A stretch of 64,000 nt of DNA from Endozoicomonas sp. 4G (lineage in GTDB: Bacteria; Pseudomonadota; Gammaproteobacteria; Pseudomonadales; Endozoicomonadaceae): NCBI RefSeq assembly GCF_023822025.1, contig NZ_CP082909.1, positions 3,214,001 through 3,278,000 of the forward strand. Reading direction: 5' to 3'. This document shows, one piece after another, positions 54,257 to 63,648 of the stretch. The position numbers and the translations under genes are program-made. The notes beneath the pieces were generated by a model that worked only from the letters and a program-made list of their open reading frames with translations, did no database searches and was not told the DNA's origin. Each line of letters starts with the position of its first letter. The first letter of the stretch is position 1.

Positions 54257-54724
54257 ATGAGTTTTACCCTGGGCCAATCCGTTACGGAATTCACTGCCAA
54301 GGCAACCAATAACACTACAGTTACGCTGTCGGAACTGAAAGGAAAGAAAGTTGTTGTCTATTTCTACCCCAAAGACAATACCCCGGGCTGCACCAGCGAG
54401 GGGCAGACCTTTCGGGATCTCTACTCAGAATTCCAGGAAGCTGACACCCTGATTTTCGGTGTCTCCCGCGACAGCCTGAAATCTCACGAGAATTTCAAGG
54501 CTAAACACGAATTCCCGTTCGAGCTGATTTCCGATCCGGACGAGGAACTCTGCAAACTGTTTGATGTCATCAAGCTAAAAAATATGTACGGGAAAGAGTA
54601 TATGGGCATTGAGCGCAGCACTTTCCTTATTGACCGTGAAGGCATCCTGCAACATGAATGGCGCAAGGTCCGGATTAAAAACCATGTAGAAGACGTTTTG
54701 CAGGCCGCCCAGGCGCTGGGCTGA
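54257..54724 (+). CDS. bcp: Thiol peroxidase of the BCP/PrxQ family
   Basis: The 155-residue peroxiredoxin reduces peroxides. The peroxidatic Cys is in the TPGCTSEGQ motif (about residue 46). The resolving Cys found five residues later in E. coli Bcp is missing (Gln there), so it may be a one-Cys type or use a later Cys (EELCKLF). An AAGGAAG site precedes the ATG. The 300-bp upstream region shared with dapA has no gene. Confidence 0.9.
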   Translation: MSFTLGQSVTEFTAKATNNTTVTLSELKGKKVVVYFYPKDNTPGCTSEGQTFRDLYSEFQEADTLIFGVSRDSLKSHENFKAKHEFPFELISDPDEELCKLFDVIKLKNMYGKEYMGIERSTFLIDREGILQHEWRKVRIKNHVEDVLQAAQALG

Positions 54725-54799
54725 TTTATTCGTCAGGGTCATCTACTCTGATGGCCCTCAAAGACAATTCCCCCAACGATAACCTGTTTTCTTCAAGAA

Positions 54800-55870
54800 T
54801 TAGCCAGGAGCCTTTTCCACATCATACCCACTGGGCCAGGCATTCATCACAGCCTTCAGCAAGGTCGCCAGTGGAATAGCAAAGAATATCCCCCAGAACC
54901 CCCAGATTCCTCCGAACACCAGAACCGCAACAATAATAGCCACCGGATGCAGGTTGACCGCTTCAGAAAACAGCAGAGGAACCAGAACATTGCCATCCAG
55001 GGCCTGAATGATGCCGTACACGATCATCAGCATCATGAACTCATGTTCCACACCCCACTGAAAGAGACCGATCAGGGCAATAGGAATAGTGACCACAGTG
55101 GCACCAATATAAGGAACCACGACCGATAGGCCCACCAGCACAGACAGTAGAACAGCGTAGTTTAACTCCAGCCAGGCAAAAGCCACGAAGCTGATTCCAC
55201 CAACAATCAGAATCTCAATGACCTTACCCCGTATGTAGTTGGCAATCTGGTCGTTCATTTCGTCCGCCACCTGAATAATTAGACGACGACGCTTTGGTAA
55301 GCGATTACCAATCCAGCCCAGCAGTTCATTTTTATCCTTAAGAAAAAAGAACACCAGAATGGGCACCAGGATCAAATAAACCATAATACCCACCGCACCC
55401 GGCAACCTGGAGATGGAAAATGACAACGCCCACGGACCGAACTTGGCCAGATGCACACTGATGGTATTGCTGATAGCCGCTGTCTGAGCTTCGGAAATAA
55501 AAGCCGGGTAGTGTTCTGGCAACTCTCTCAGAATCACCTGTCCCTGCCTGACCATATACGGCAACTCATTCAGCAGGCCGGTAACCTGTTGCCAGATCAG
55601 TGGAATCAGCAAAAATATGGAAACCAGCAAAACCGCCATAAAGAGGGTAAAAATAATGCTGACCGCCAAAAGGTGGGGAACCCCCCACTTTTCAAGTACG
55701 TTCACCACGCCCTGCATCAAAAATGCCAGAACCAGGGCCGCCAGAGCCGGGGCCAGCATATTCCCCATGAAGATGATGACCATAAATCCAGTCACCAGCA
55801 TCAACAGCAGCACCAGGGCTTCACGATCCGACAGGTAACGGTTCAGCCATTCCCTGATGATATCCAGCAT
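54800..55870 (-). CDS. perM: PerM/AI-2E family membrane permease
   Basis: The 356-residue protein has about eight membrane helices, with a long central soluble part and the family's C-terminal pattern (VVPYIGATVVTIPIALIGL, ALDGNVLVPLLFSEAVNLHP, GFWGIFFAIPLATLLKAV). Family members have been linked to export of autoinducer-2 or ions, but the substrate is uncertain. Convergent with bcp. Confidence 0.85.
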   Translation of the reverse strand: MLDIIREWLNRYLSDREALVLLLMLVTGFMVIIFMGNMLAPALAALVLAFLMQGVVNVLEKWGVPHLLAVSIIFTLFMAVLLVSIFLLIPLIWQQVTGLLNELPYMVRQGQVILRELPEHYPAFISEAQTAAISNTISVHLAKFGPWALSFSISRLPGAVGIMVYLILVPILVFFFLKDKNELLGWIGNRLPKRRRLIIQVADEMNDQIANYIRGKVIEILIVGGISFVAFAWLELNYAVLLSVLVGLSVVVPYIGATVVTIPIALIGLFQWGVEHEFMMLMIVYGIIQALDGNVLVPLLFSEAVNLHPVAIIVAVLVFGGIWGFWGIFFAIPLATLLKAVMNAWPSGYDVEKAPG

Positions 55871-55950
55871 GTTTTTTTCCTTTTGATTTGCCCGGGGCCT
55901 GACCTGATCACCTATTATCGGTCAGGGTTATGAATAATAACGATCCAACC

Positions 55951-56181
55951 TTATTTATGCTCAAGAGTAAAGATAAAAACCCCGGAAGCTTCATCGCTGG
56001 CCAGCAGCTTATGACCACTGATACGGGCAAAGCTGGCAAAATCCCGAACCGAACCCGGGTCCGTCGCCTGAACCCGCAACACCTCACCCTGGCCCATTTT
56101 ACTGAGCGCCTGCTTGGCCCTGAGCAGGGGGAGCGGACAATTCATCCCCTTCAGATCCAGCTCAACATCCACTTCAATCAT
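55951..56181 (-). CDS. tusA: Sulfur carrier protein TusA
   Basis: The 76-residue protein has the TusA signature CPLPLLRAK with Cys15, which carries persulfide sulfur for tRNA thiolation and molybdenum cofactor maturation. The latter is relevant because molybdoenzyme genes are present at 10-14 kb. It precedes perM on the minus strand and is divergent from bepA. Confidence 0.9.
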   Translation of the reverse strand: MIEVDVELDLKGMNCPLPLLRAKQALSKMGQGEVLRVQATDPGSVRDFASFARISGHKLLASDEASGVFIFTLEHK

Positions 56182-56329
56182 GATAAAAACGATTCTCCCA
56201 CAGGAAAGCTGAAAATCAGTTGTGCAGAAACTGCACTTCCAGTGTTATGCTGGGCTGATGAATAACCCATAAACCAACACCTTTAATGACGATACAGTGT
56301 ATCGCAGATTATATGAGTACGGATATTCT

Positions 56330-57784
56330 ATGAAGCAACCGGGTTTCCTGATGGCGGCCCTGCTAAGCACCTGGCTCGGAACTTCTTCCGCAGTTGTAAG
56401 CGCGGCCCCAATTGAACTGCCCAGTCTGGGGGACAGCACCTCCGGAGTAGTCTCACCTCAACAGGAGTATGAGCTAGGGCAGACCTATCTGAAATATTTG
56501 CGTAGCCGAACATCGACAGTGAGTGATCCTGAAGTCAAGGATTATATGGAACGGCTCACCTACCGCCTGGCTGAATTCAGCGAGATTAAGGATCACCGAT
56601 TAAGCACCATAATAATAGACAGTGCTGTCCTGAACGCCTTTGCAGCACCGGGCGGAATCATCGGAGTCAATTCCGGACTGTTCTTTAACGCTGACACAGA
56701 AGCTCAGTTTGCCGCCGTGCTTGCTCACGAGCTGGCTCACCTGAGCCAACGTCATTACGCCCGAAACGTTGAAGATGCCAAGAACAAAAGCCTGCCCACC
56801 GCTGCCGCCATTCTGGCATCGGTTGTCCTGATGGCAACAGCAGGCAGCCAGGTGGGAGCTGCTGCACTGTCATCAACGGTGGCGGGCATCCAGACCAGTC
56901 GCTTGCGCTTCAGCAGACAATTTGAACGCGAGGCGGATAACATTGGCATTCAAACCCTTGCCAAGGCGGGTTTTGACCCTCAGGCGATGCCTGAGATATT
57001 CGAGAATATGAACAAGGCCAGTCGATACCAGAGTCGCCCGCCTGAGTTTCTGCTGACTCACCCCGTTACCGATAACCGTATTGCTGATTCCAGAGCCAGG
57101 GCTGCACAATTACCTTCTGAGGGTACTGAGGGCAGCCTTGATTATCAGCTGACCCGAATGAGACTGTTCGTGCTCAGCGACGAAAATCCGACCCGCTATG
57201 CACGTCAGTTGCAAAAAGAACTGGAGACGGGTCATACCACCTCAAAAGACATTACCCGCTACGGCCTTGCCCTGGCCAGTATGGCAGCACAGGATTACCC
57301 AACCGCAGAACAAGAGCTGAAAACTCTGCTGAAGAAATACCCTCGTAACCTGCATTTGATGATGGCTCAGGCCCGACTGGAATCGGCTACCGGAAAATCA
57401 GATGAAGCGATTAAACGGCTGAATACAGCGCTGTCAATTCACCTGAATAACTACCCATTGATGGCAACCAAAGCGGATATTCTGACTCAGGCCAAAGAGT
57501 TCACCGAAGCCAGGGATATCTTACTGAAGCTGAGTCGCAGTCGACCCCACGACCCGGACATCTGGTATGAACTGGCGGAAGTACAGGGGCAGTCTGATGA
57601 CATTCTGGGCCTGCACCAGGCCCGGGCAGAATACTTCTTCTTAACAGGCAACCTGGACGATGCTATCAAGCACCTTCAGTTCGCCCGCAAGATGGTGGGT
57701 GATAATTACGCCCTGAGAGCCAAGATCGACAAGAAGTTAAACGACATATTTGAATATCGTAAGAAGCTTGAAAAAAGTGGGTGA
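56330..57784 (+). CDS. bepA: Periplasmic M48 metalloprotease/chaperone with TPR domain
   Basis: The protein has a signal peptide (about residues 1-30 from ATG 56330) and an M48 peptidase domain with the zinc motif HELAH (LAHELAHLSQRH) and a downstream Glu in EREADNIG. A C-terminal tetratricopeptide repeat region (from about residue 300) follows. At about 484 residues it matches BepA (YfgC), which helps assemble or degrade LptD and other outer membrane proteins. The ATG at 56330 is chosen because the signal peptide begins there. Confidence 0.9.
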   Translation: MKQPGFLMAALLSTWLGTSSAVVSAAPIELPSLGDSTSGVVSPQQEYELGQTYLKYLRSRTSTVSDPEVKDYMERLTYRLAEFSEIKDHRLSTIIIDSAVLNAFAAPGGIIGVNSGLFFNADTEAQFAAVLAHELAHLSQRHYARNVEDAKNKSLPTAAAILASVVLMATAGSQVGAAALSSTVAGIQTSRLRFSRQFEREADNIGIQTLAKAGFDPQAMPEIFENMNKASRYQSRPPEFLLTHPVTDNRIADSRARAAQLPSEGTEGSLDYQLTRMRLFVLSDENPTRYARQLQKELETGHTTSKDITRYGLALASMAAQDYPTAEQELKTLLKKYPRNLHLMMAQARLESATGKSDEAIKRLNTALSIHLNNYPLMATKADILTQAKEFTEARDILLKLSRSRPHDPDIWYELAEVQGQSDDILGLHQARAEYFFLTGNLDDAIKHLQFARKMVGDNYALRAKIDKKLNDIFEYRKKLEKSG

Positions 57785-57814
57785 GAAAAGGCCGCCATTG
57801 TGGCCGACTATAAC

Positions 57815-58861
57815 TCAGGCTGACAGCGATGCCGTGAAGTCCAGCATACGATTCAGCGGGATCAGAGACTTCTCTCTCAGCTCATCACCCACATTGACCA
57901 CATTCAACTTACCGGGTGTTTCCAGGCACTGAACCAGTGTTTCGAGAGAGTTCATGGCCATCCACGGGCAATGGGCACAACTCTTACAGGTAGCGCTGTT
58001 GCCGGCAGTCGGAGCTTCTACAAAAGCTTTGTCAGGAGAGGCCTGCTGCATTTTGTAGAAAATACCCCGATCTGTCGCCACGATAAAGGTGGAGTTTGGC
58101 ATTTCCTGAGAAGCTTTCAGCAGCTGGCTGGTGGAACCAACCACATCAGCCAGTTCTACAATGGAGTCTGGTGACTCAGGATGAACAAGAACCGCTGCGT
58201 CCTGATAAACCCGCTTAAGGTCTTCAATCCCCTTGGCCTTGAACTCTTCGTGAACAATGCAACTGCTGTTCCAGAGCAGCATATCTGCCCCGGTGTTTTT
58301 CTGTATGTAGCCACCCAGGTATTTATCCGGTGCCCAAATGATTTTTTTGCCCTGATCCATCAGATGTTCAACGATGTCCACAGCACAACTGGAGGTGACC
58401 ACCCAGTCCGCCCGGGCTTTTACCGCCGCAGAGGTATTGGCGTAGACGACCACTTCACGATCGGGATGCTGATCGCAGAAAGCCGAAAACTCATCCACTG
58501 GACAACCAATATCCAGCGAACACTCTGCTTCCAGCGTTGGCATCAAAACACGTTTTTGAGGGCTGAGAATCTTGGCGGTCTCACCCATAAAGCGAACACC
58601 AGCAACTACCAGCGTATTGGCAGCATGATCACGGCCAAAGCGAGCCATTTCCAGGGAGTCTGCCACATAACCACCGGTTTCTTCGGCCAAGGCCTGAACG
58701 ACAGGGTTAGTGTAATAATGAGCAACAAGAACTGCATTATTCTGTTCCAGAAGCTCACATACCTTCTGCTTCAGTGTTTGCTCTTTTGCTTCATCCAGAC
58801 TCTGAACGTATGTGCCACTCAGATGCTCCTGAACAAATGCTCTATCACTAATTACACTCAT
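57815..58861 (-). CDS. nadA: Quinolinate synthase
   Basis: The 348-residue [4Fe-4S] enzyme makes quinolinate from iminoaspartate and dihydroxyacetone phosphate in NAD synthesis. The three cluster ligands are expected in the conserved Cys-containing segments [21 protein letters not shown] and [13 protein letters not shown]. The N-terminal [17 protein letters not shown] motif is also visible. A tRNA-Lys gene lies upstream on the same strand. Confidence 0.94.
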   Translation of the reverse strand: MSVISDRAFVQEHLSGTYVQSLDEAKEQTLKQKVCELLEQNNAVLVAHYYTNPVVQALAEETGGYVADSLEMARFGRDHAANTLVVAGVRFMGETAKILSPQKRVLMPTLEAECSLDIGCPVDEFSAFCDQHPDREVVVYANTSAAVKARADWVVTSSCAVDIVEHLMDQGKKIIWAPDKYLGGYIQKNTGADMLLWNSSCIVHEEFKAKGIEDLKRVYQDAAVLVHPESPDSIVELADVVGSTSQLLKASQEMPNSTFIVATDRGIFYKMQQASPDKAFVEAPTAGNSATCKSCAHCPWMAMNSLETLVQCLETPGKLNVVNVGDELREKSLIPLNRMLDFTASLSA

Positions 58862-58965
58862 AAAAATCGATCCGAAAGTCTCTAAAAGACAAACTTAGAA
58901 AAATTGCAGCGGGGATTTTAACACAACTGAAAGATTCAGGCAGTAGGGGAAAAGCGGAGAAAAGC

Positions 58966-59041
58966 TGGTGGGTCGTGTAGGATTCGAACCTACGACCAAT
59001 TGGTTAAAAGCCAACTGCTCTACCAACTGAGCTAACGACCC
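58966..59041 (-). tRNA. tRNA-Lys (TTT)
   Basis: 76-nt cloverleaf with acceptor GGGTCGT/ACGACCC, encoded ACCA end and anticodon TTT in the loop CTTTTAA. It is a single tRNA between nadA and the acyltransferase gene. Confidence 0.97.
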
Positions 59042-59121
59042 GACGCGGCGTCATAATACCCTGCTAACTGAATCTTGCAAGTTTTATTGAAGTATCCGCG
59101 TGCTACACCGCCCCCTCTCCC

Positions 59122-60072
59122 TCATGGTGCTTTATAAAAATCCGGCTCACCTTCAGGCCGGGTTTTAAAACGACGATGCAGCCACATATACTGATCCGGG
59201 TTTTTCCTGACCTGTTGTTCTACAAACTGGTTGACCCGTGTCGCATCCTGGAGGTCATCTCCCTGGGGGAAGTCTTCCCAAGCCTTAAACACCTCAAGAA
59301 TATACCCCTCGGAACCCGGCTTTCGGGTAACCACCATCGGCACCACTCTGGCCTTCCCCATTTTGGTCATTCTGGAAGTGCCTGTCACCGATGCCGCCTG
59401 AACACCAAAGAAAGGGGCAAAAACACTTTGCTTAGGCCCATAATCCTGATCAGGTGAGTACCAGACAGTTTTCCCCTGTCTCAGCGACCTCAACATACCG
59501 CGCACATCTCTTCGGCCCAATAGACGACTACCCCGGTCATAACGTAGACGCTGCCTTCTCTGCATATACTCAAAAACAGGGTTTTTATGTTCACGGTAGG
59601 TCGCATCGACACTGTGCCTGAGCGTAATCAAAGCGCCCGCTATTTCAACAGTGGTAAAATGCAGAATCAGTAAAAGGTTACCCTGACCGTGCTCTGAATC
59701 CAGGTTTTCCAGGCCTTTATAAGTCACCAGTCGCTCAAGGCGCTCTCTTGGCCACCACCAGGCCATCAGCACTTCCATCAAACCGATGCCGACCGACTCG
59801 AAGTTCTTTTGTAACAGAGCATCCCTTTGTGCTTCATCCATCTGGGGAAAACACTTTGCCAAATTGACCCGGGTAATACGCACCCTGCTACCACCAAAAC
59901 GCAGCAAAAAACGCCCCATCAACCGTCCCAGACGCACCATGACAGAAAAAGGAAGCCGTGCCACAAGAGCAGTCAACCCCAGCCCCAGCCATACCAGCCA
60001 GAACTTTGGCTTCAAATAGGACCATCGAAAACGATCTGCTTCCGTGGTGTTGCTTAATCCATCTAACTTCAT
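59122..60072 (-). CDS. LpxL/HtrB-family lipid A acyltransferase
   Basis: The 316-residue inner-membrane protein has an N-terminal membrane anchor (about residues 26-48) and the catalytic HX4E motif (HFTTVE), followed by YREHKNPVFEYMQRRQRLRY and WYSPDQDYG. These are signatures of secondary acyltransferases LpxL, LpxM and LpxP; which secondary chain it adds cannot be told from sequence. Confidence 0.85.
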   Translation of the reverse strand: MKLDGLSNTTEADRFRWSYLKPKFWLVWLGLGLTALVARLPFSVMVRLGRLMGRFLLRFGGSRVRITRVNLAKCFPQMDEAQRDALLQKNFESVGIGLMEVLMAWWWPRERLERLVTYKGLENLDSEHGQGNLLLILHFTTVEIAGALITLRHSVDATYREHKNPVFEYMQRRQRLRYDRGSRLLGRRDVRGMLRSLRQGKTVWYSPDQDYGPKQSVFAPFFGVQAASVTGTSRMTKMGKARVVPMVVTRKPGSEGYILEVFKAWEDFPQGDDLQDATRVNQFVEQQVRKNPDQYMWLHRRFKTRPEGEPDFYKAP

Positions 60073-60288
60073 CTATTCACCAAGTTCTATTATCTCAGCT
60101 GTTAAAGCTAAGATCATATTTCTCAAGGGATACCTTTTAAATGACTTGAGAAAAATTGTTTTTGATCGTAGCCTGAAAGGCAATGCGGAACGATAGCCTG
60201 AGAATGAGAGAAACAACCATTTCCTCCTATTATCCGCCAGACCAAAAAGGGATATCACTGACACACTTACGTAAATAGCGTAACTATC

Positions 60289-61125
60289 ATGAATTCAACT
60301 CTGACCTCAAAACCGCCAAGAACTGCCTTCCAGTTAAAAGGCGGTATTTATACACTGACTACGCTCGAATTGCACAACAGCTGCCTGAACAACCTCAGCC
60401 AGCAATTACAGACGATGTCAGAAAAAGCCCCGCACTTCTTTCAACAGACACCAGTGGTTCTGGATCTGGAGAAGTTACCGGCAACGGTTGATACCCCGGA
60501 TCTAAGGGCTATTGTTGGGCGATTGAGAGAATCAGGTATGATTCTGGTTGCCGTCCGTGGCGGTGAGGCGCTCAGATCTTCGGCAGAACGTGCAGGCATA
60601 GCCTGGCTGCCCTTTCAAAAAACAAAGTCAGAGAAAAATGTGATCATGATGCAACAGAGCGGGCAGCCGATGCCCGTCGAAAGTCATGAACTCCCTCGCT
60701 CTGAGCAAAAAGAAGAGCCATCAGCCAAAGAAGAGCCATCAGCCAAAGAAGAGCCATCAGCCAAAGAAGAGCCATCAGCCAGCTCCGGCTCAGAAACAAA
60801 AATTATCGACCAACCTGTTCGTTCCGGTCAGCAAATCTATGCTCCGGGCGATCTGGTTGTTCTATCACAGGTCAGTCCGGGTGCAGAATTACTGGCTGGC
60901 GGGCACATACACGTCTACGGACTTTTAAGGGGCAGAGCGCTTGCCGGGGTTAATGGCAACCCTGAAGCAAGAATTTTCTGTCATCGTTTTGAAGCCGAAC
61001 TGATTTCCATCAACGGTCAGTACAAACTGACCGACCAGACGGAAGAATCATCCTGGAGCCGCCACTGGGGCATGTCTGTTTTAATAAAGCTTGCAGAGGA
61101 TCGCTTGCACATCAGCAGGCTTTAA
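60289..61125 (+). CDS. minC: Septum site-determining protein MinC
   Basis: The 278-residue FtsZ inhibitor has an N-terminal domain (about residues 5-115), a linker with four KEEPSA repeats (residues 141-164), and a C-terminal beta-helix domain (about 180-278) with GDLVVLSQVSPGAELLAGGHIHVYGLLRGRALAG. It blocks FtsZ polymerisation away from midcell together with MinD. It is the first gene of minCDE. Confidence 0.93.
   Translation: MNSTLTSKPPRTAFQLKGGIYTLTTLELHNSCLNNLSQQLQTMSEKAPHFFQQTPVVLDLEKLPATVDTPDLRAIVGRLRESGMILVAVRGGEALRSSAERAGIAWLPFQKTKSEKNVIMMQQSGQPMPVESHELPRSEQKEEPSAKEEPSAKEEPSAKEEPSASSGSETKIIDQPVRSGQQIYAPGDLVVLSQVSPGAELLAGGHIHVYGLLRGRALAGVNGNPEARIFCHRFEAELISINGQYKLTDQTEESSWSRHWGMSVLIKLAEDRLHISRL
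60709..60780 (+). repeat. Four tandem 18-bp repeats in the minC linker
   Basis: The unit AAAGAAGAGCCATCAGCC occurs four times without interruption and encodes KEEPSA. Changes in copy number stay in frame and alter only linker length. Confidence 0.95.
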
Positions 61126-61172
61126 TAAATACTGGAACAACGACCACCACTTACTATTCACAGGATTTGAAC

Positions 61173-61988
61173 TTGGCACGCATAATAGTCGTAACGTCAG
61201 GAAAAGGCGGTGTTGGTAAAACCACAACCAGCGCTTCATTTGCCACGGGCTTGGCCATGAAAGGACACAGGACCGTAGTCATCGATTTTGATGTGGGGCT
61301 GCGCAATCTTGACCTTATCATGGGATGTGAACGCAGAGTCGTCTATGATCTGGTCAACGTCATTAATGGCGAAGCCGCTCTTCATCAGGCTCTGATTAAA
61401 GACAAGCACACTGAAAACCTGAGCGTACTACCGGCATCACAAACCCGGGATAAAGAAGCGCTGACCCTCGAAGGGATCGAAGCAATTTTTGACGAGCTGG
61501 CAAAAGATTTTGAGTATATTATCTGCGACTCACCTGCTGGCATTGAGCATGGTGCGCTCATGGCTTTGTACTTCGCAGATGAAGCTATTATAACGACGAA
61601 CCCCGAAGTCTCTTCCGTCAGGGACTCAGACCGGATTCTGGGTATTTTGCAAAGCAAATCCCGACGGGCTGAAAAGAAGCTTGATCCTGTCAAAGAACAC
61701 CTGCTGCTAACCCGTTATAACCCGGTAAGGGTTGAAATGGGCGATATGCTGAATGTTGAAGACGTTCAGGAAATTCTTGCCATTCCATTGCTGGCCGTTG
61801 TCCCGGAATCGAAAGACGTCCTGAAAGCATCAAACCATGGTGTTCCGGTGATTCACCAGCAAACAACCGACGCTGGTCAGGCGTACAATGATATGGTGGC
61901 TCGCTTTCTGGGTGCTGAATTACCGCTCCGGTTTGTTGAACCTCCGAAAAAAAGCTTTCTCCAAAAAGTTTTTGGGAGTCGTACATGA
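61173..61988 (+). CDS. minD: Septum site-determining ATPase MinD
   Basis: A deviant Walker A motif (SGKGGVGKTT) and the C-terminal amphipathic membrane-targeting helix (SFLQKVFGSRT) identify MinD. TTG at 61173 gives the standard N-terminus (M)ARIIVVTSGKGG and lies 7 bp after AGGA, so it is preferred over TTG at 61167. MinD recruits MinC to the membrane and is regulated by MinE. It overlaps minE by 4 bp. Confidence 0.95.
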   Translation: MARIIVVTSGKGGVGKTTTSASFATGLAMKGHRTVVIDFDVGLRNLDLIMGCERRVVYDLVNVINGEAALHQALIKDKHTENLSVLPASQTRDKEALTLEGIEAIFDELAKDFEYIICDSPAGIEHGALMALYFADEAIITTNPEVSSVRDSDRILGILQSKSRRAEKKLDPVKEHLLLTRYNPVRVEMGDMLNVEDVQEILAIPLLAVVPESKDVLKASNHGVPVIHQQTTDAGQAYNDMVARFLGAELPLRFVEPPKKSFLQKVFGSRT

Positions 61989-62242
61989 GCCTGATGCAAT
62001 TTTTTAAATCCAGCAAATCAGAAAGCAGCGCATCGGTCGCCAAAGAGCGCCTGCAGATATTGGTTGCCCATGAAAGGCTGAACCGTTCTGGTCATGATTT
62101 TCTTCCGGCTATGAAACAGGACATACTGAAAGTCGTGGAAAAGTATTTTCAGGTCGCTGATAACACCATCTCCGTCCGGCTGGACAAAGAAGGTGACTGC
62201 TCCACCCTGGAAGTCAACGTTCAGTTACCGGAAAAGTCCTGA
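61985..62242 (+). CDS. minE: Cell division topological specificity factor MinE
   Basis: The 85-residue protein has the N-terminal membrane-binding helix (MSLMQFF), the anti-MinCD region (AKERLQILVAHERL) and the dimerisation domain. It drives the pole-to-pole oscillation of MinCD. The ATGA overlap with minD indicates coupling. Confidence 0.95.
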   Translation: MSLMQFFKSSKSESSASVAKERLQILVAHERLNRSGHDFLPAMKQDILKVVEKYFQVADNTISVRLDKEGDCSTLEVNVQLPEKS

Positions 62243-62380
62243 TCCTCTACTGTTTAACTCACCCGCCTACTCTCCCAACAGTTTGCAACACTTTTTACAT
62301 AGCGTTGCAAACTGCAATTGAAACTCTCACTTAAGTACAAATTCAGACTAAACCAACGGTTAAGTTACTGTTACTCTTAA

Positions 62381-62590
62381 ATGGTGTTCATGCAAAAACC
62401 AGCACGGTCAGGAAAGACTATGAAACATCACTACTCTGCGCCATTTAAAAACCGGAAAACTCGCCCACAAGGTCGCGCCCATCATTCAGCAGCCTACCCA
62501 AAAGGCCTGAAGCCTCTGATGAAAAACAGCAACCAGCTGCCTGCCAGCAAGCCTGAGGGCAATGAATGCTTTGAGCTTGGGTATAACTGA
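62381..62590 (+). CDS. Possible small basic protein
   Basis: A 69-codon frame beginning MVFMQKPARSG; a shorter start at the third ATG is possible. The product is very basic and rich in Lys, Arg, His and Pro, with no recognised domain. There is no strong ribosome-binding site for either start. It lies alone downstream of minE and may not be real. Confidence 0.35.
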   Translation: MVFMQKPARSGKTMKHHYSAPFKNRKTRPQGRAHHSAAYPKGLKPLMKNSNQLPASKPEGNECFELGYN

Positions 62591-62670
62591 TCCATTCTGT
62601 CAGGCGTTTTTCTGTCCATACCAGAATAACAAGAGGTATCTATGACTGTTTTAAGGCGATTCATAATAGA

Positions 62671-63648
62671 TTAAGCTGGCAAGGAAAGGATAACCTTGCC
62701 TTTTGTTTTATTGGACGCCATCAAATCATAGGCCTTCTGATACTGATCCATGGGAAGCACCCTATCAATAACCGGCTTTAATTGAGCTCGGGCAAACAAA
62801 GGCCAAACCTTTTCCATTAACTCTGCTAACAACGTTTCTTTTTCAGTAATAGGTAAAAACCGCAGAGTTGATCCCATCACTTGAATCCGCTTCATTAACA
62901 GCAGCCCCATATCCAATTGTGCTTTTCGACCCGCCATTAAGCCAATGGTGACAATTCTTCCGCCGGTATTCATTAAAGGCAGGTATCTTTCCAGCCAGTC
63001 TCCGGCACAGCAATCCAGCACTCCATCAAAAGGGCCAAAAGCCTTAAGCGCCTGCCAGTCCTTTTGCTGTCGATTCCAGCCATTTTTTGCTCCCAGCCCC
63101 CTGCAGAATTGCAACTTCTCATCACTGCCGACCACTACGGTGACATCAATGCCAAAATGAGCGCACAATTGCAGAGCTGCTGTCCCCACACCGCTGGCAC
63201 CAGCCATGAGCAGAACCTTGTCTCCCGCCTTGACACCAATACGATGAAACAGGTTTAGCCAGGCGGTTGTGAAGACCTCGACAATGCCTGCCGCCTGCAC
63301 CAGACTCAGAGTTTCGGGAACTGGTAACAGCAGCCGCTGGTCACACACGACACTGGTCGCCAGCCCTCCACCTGGTAACAGCGCGCACACCTGCTGGCCG
63401 GGCAGCCACTGGCTAACATTAGCTCCCACCGACTCAATGATTCCGGAGCACTCCAGTCCCAAAACAGGTGTTACCCCTTCCGGTGGATTATAAGTTCCAG
63501 CCTGCTGCGAAAGATCGGCACGGTTAAGACCTGCGGCCACCACTCGAACTTTTACCTGATCTTTACCCAGGGGCTGATGGGGAAAGGATTGCCATTGCAG
63601 CACCCTATCAATAGCTACAAGTCCCTGAAAACCTTCGTTCTCTGACAT
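62671..63648 (-). CDS. NAD(P)H quinone oxidoreductase, PIG3-like medium-chain dehydrogenase
   Basis: The 325-residue protein belongs to the zinc-free quinone oxidoreductase branch of the MDR superfamily. It has an N-terminal GroES-like domain (AAGLNRADLSQQAGTYNPP, typical of PIG3-type enzymes), the nucleotide-binding segment MAGASGVGTAALQL and the GGRIVTIGLMAG region. No structural zinc-binding cysteine cluster is seen. It is a single gene; the substrate is unknown. Confidence 0.85.
   Translation of the reverse strand: MSENEGFQGLVAIDRVLQWQSFPHQPLGKDQVKVRVVAAGLNRADLSQQAGTYNPPEGVTPVLGLECSGIIESVGANVSQWLPGQQVCALLPGGGLATSVVCDQRLLLPVPETLSLVQAAGIVEVFTTAWLNLFHRIGVKAGDKVLLMAGASGVGTAALQLCAHFGIDVTVVVGSDEKLQFCRGLGAKNGWNRQQKDWQALKAFGPFDGVLDCCAGDWLERYLPLMNTGGRIVTIGLMAGRKAQLDMGLLLMKRIQVMGSTLRFLPITEKETLLAELMEKVWPLFARAQLKPVIDRVLPMDQYQKAYDLMASNKTKGKVILSLPA

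Noticed and set aside
62650-62680. Further short frame after the small basic gene (starting ATGACTGTTTTAAG)
   Set aside because: It stops within a few codons and has no support.
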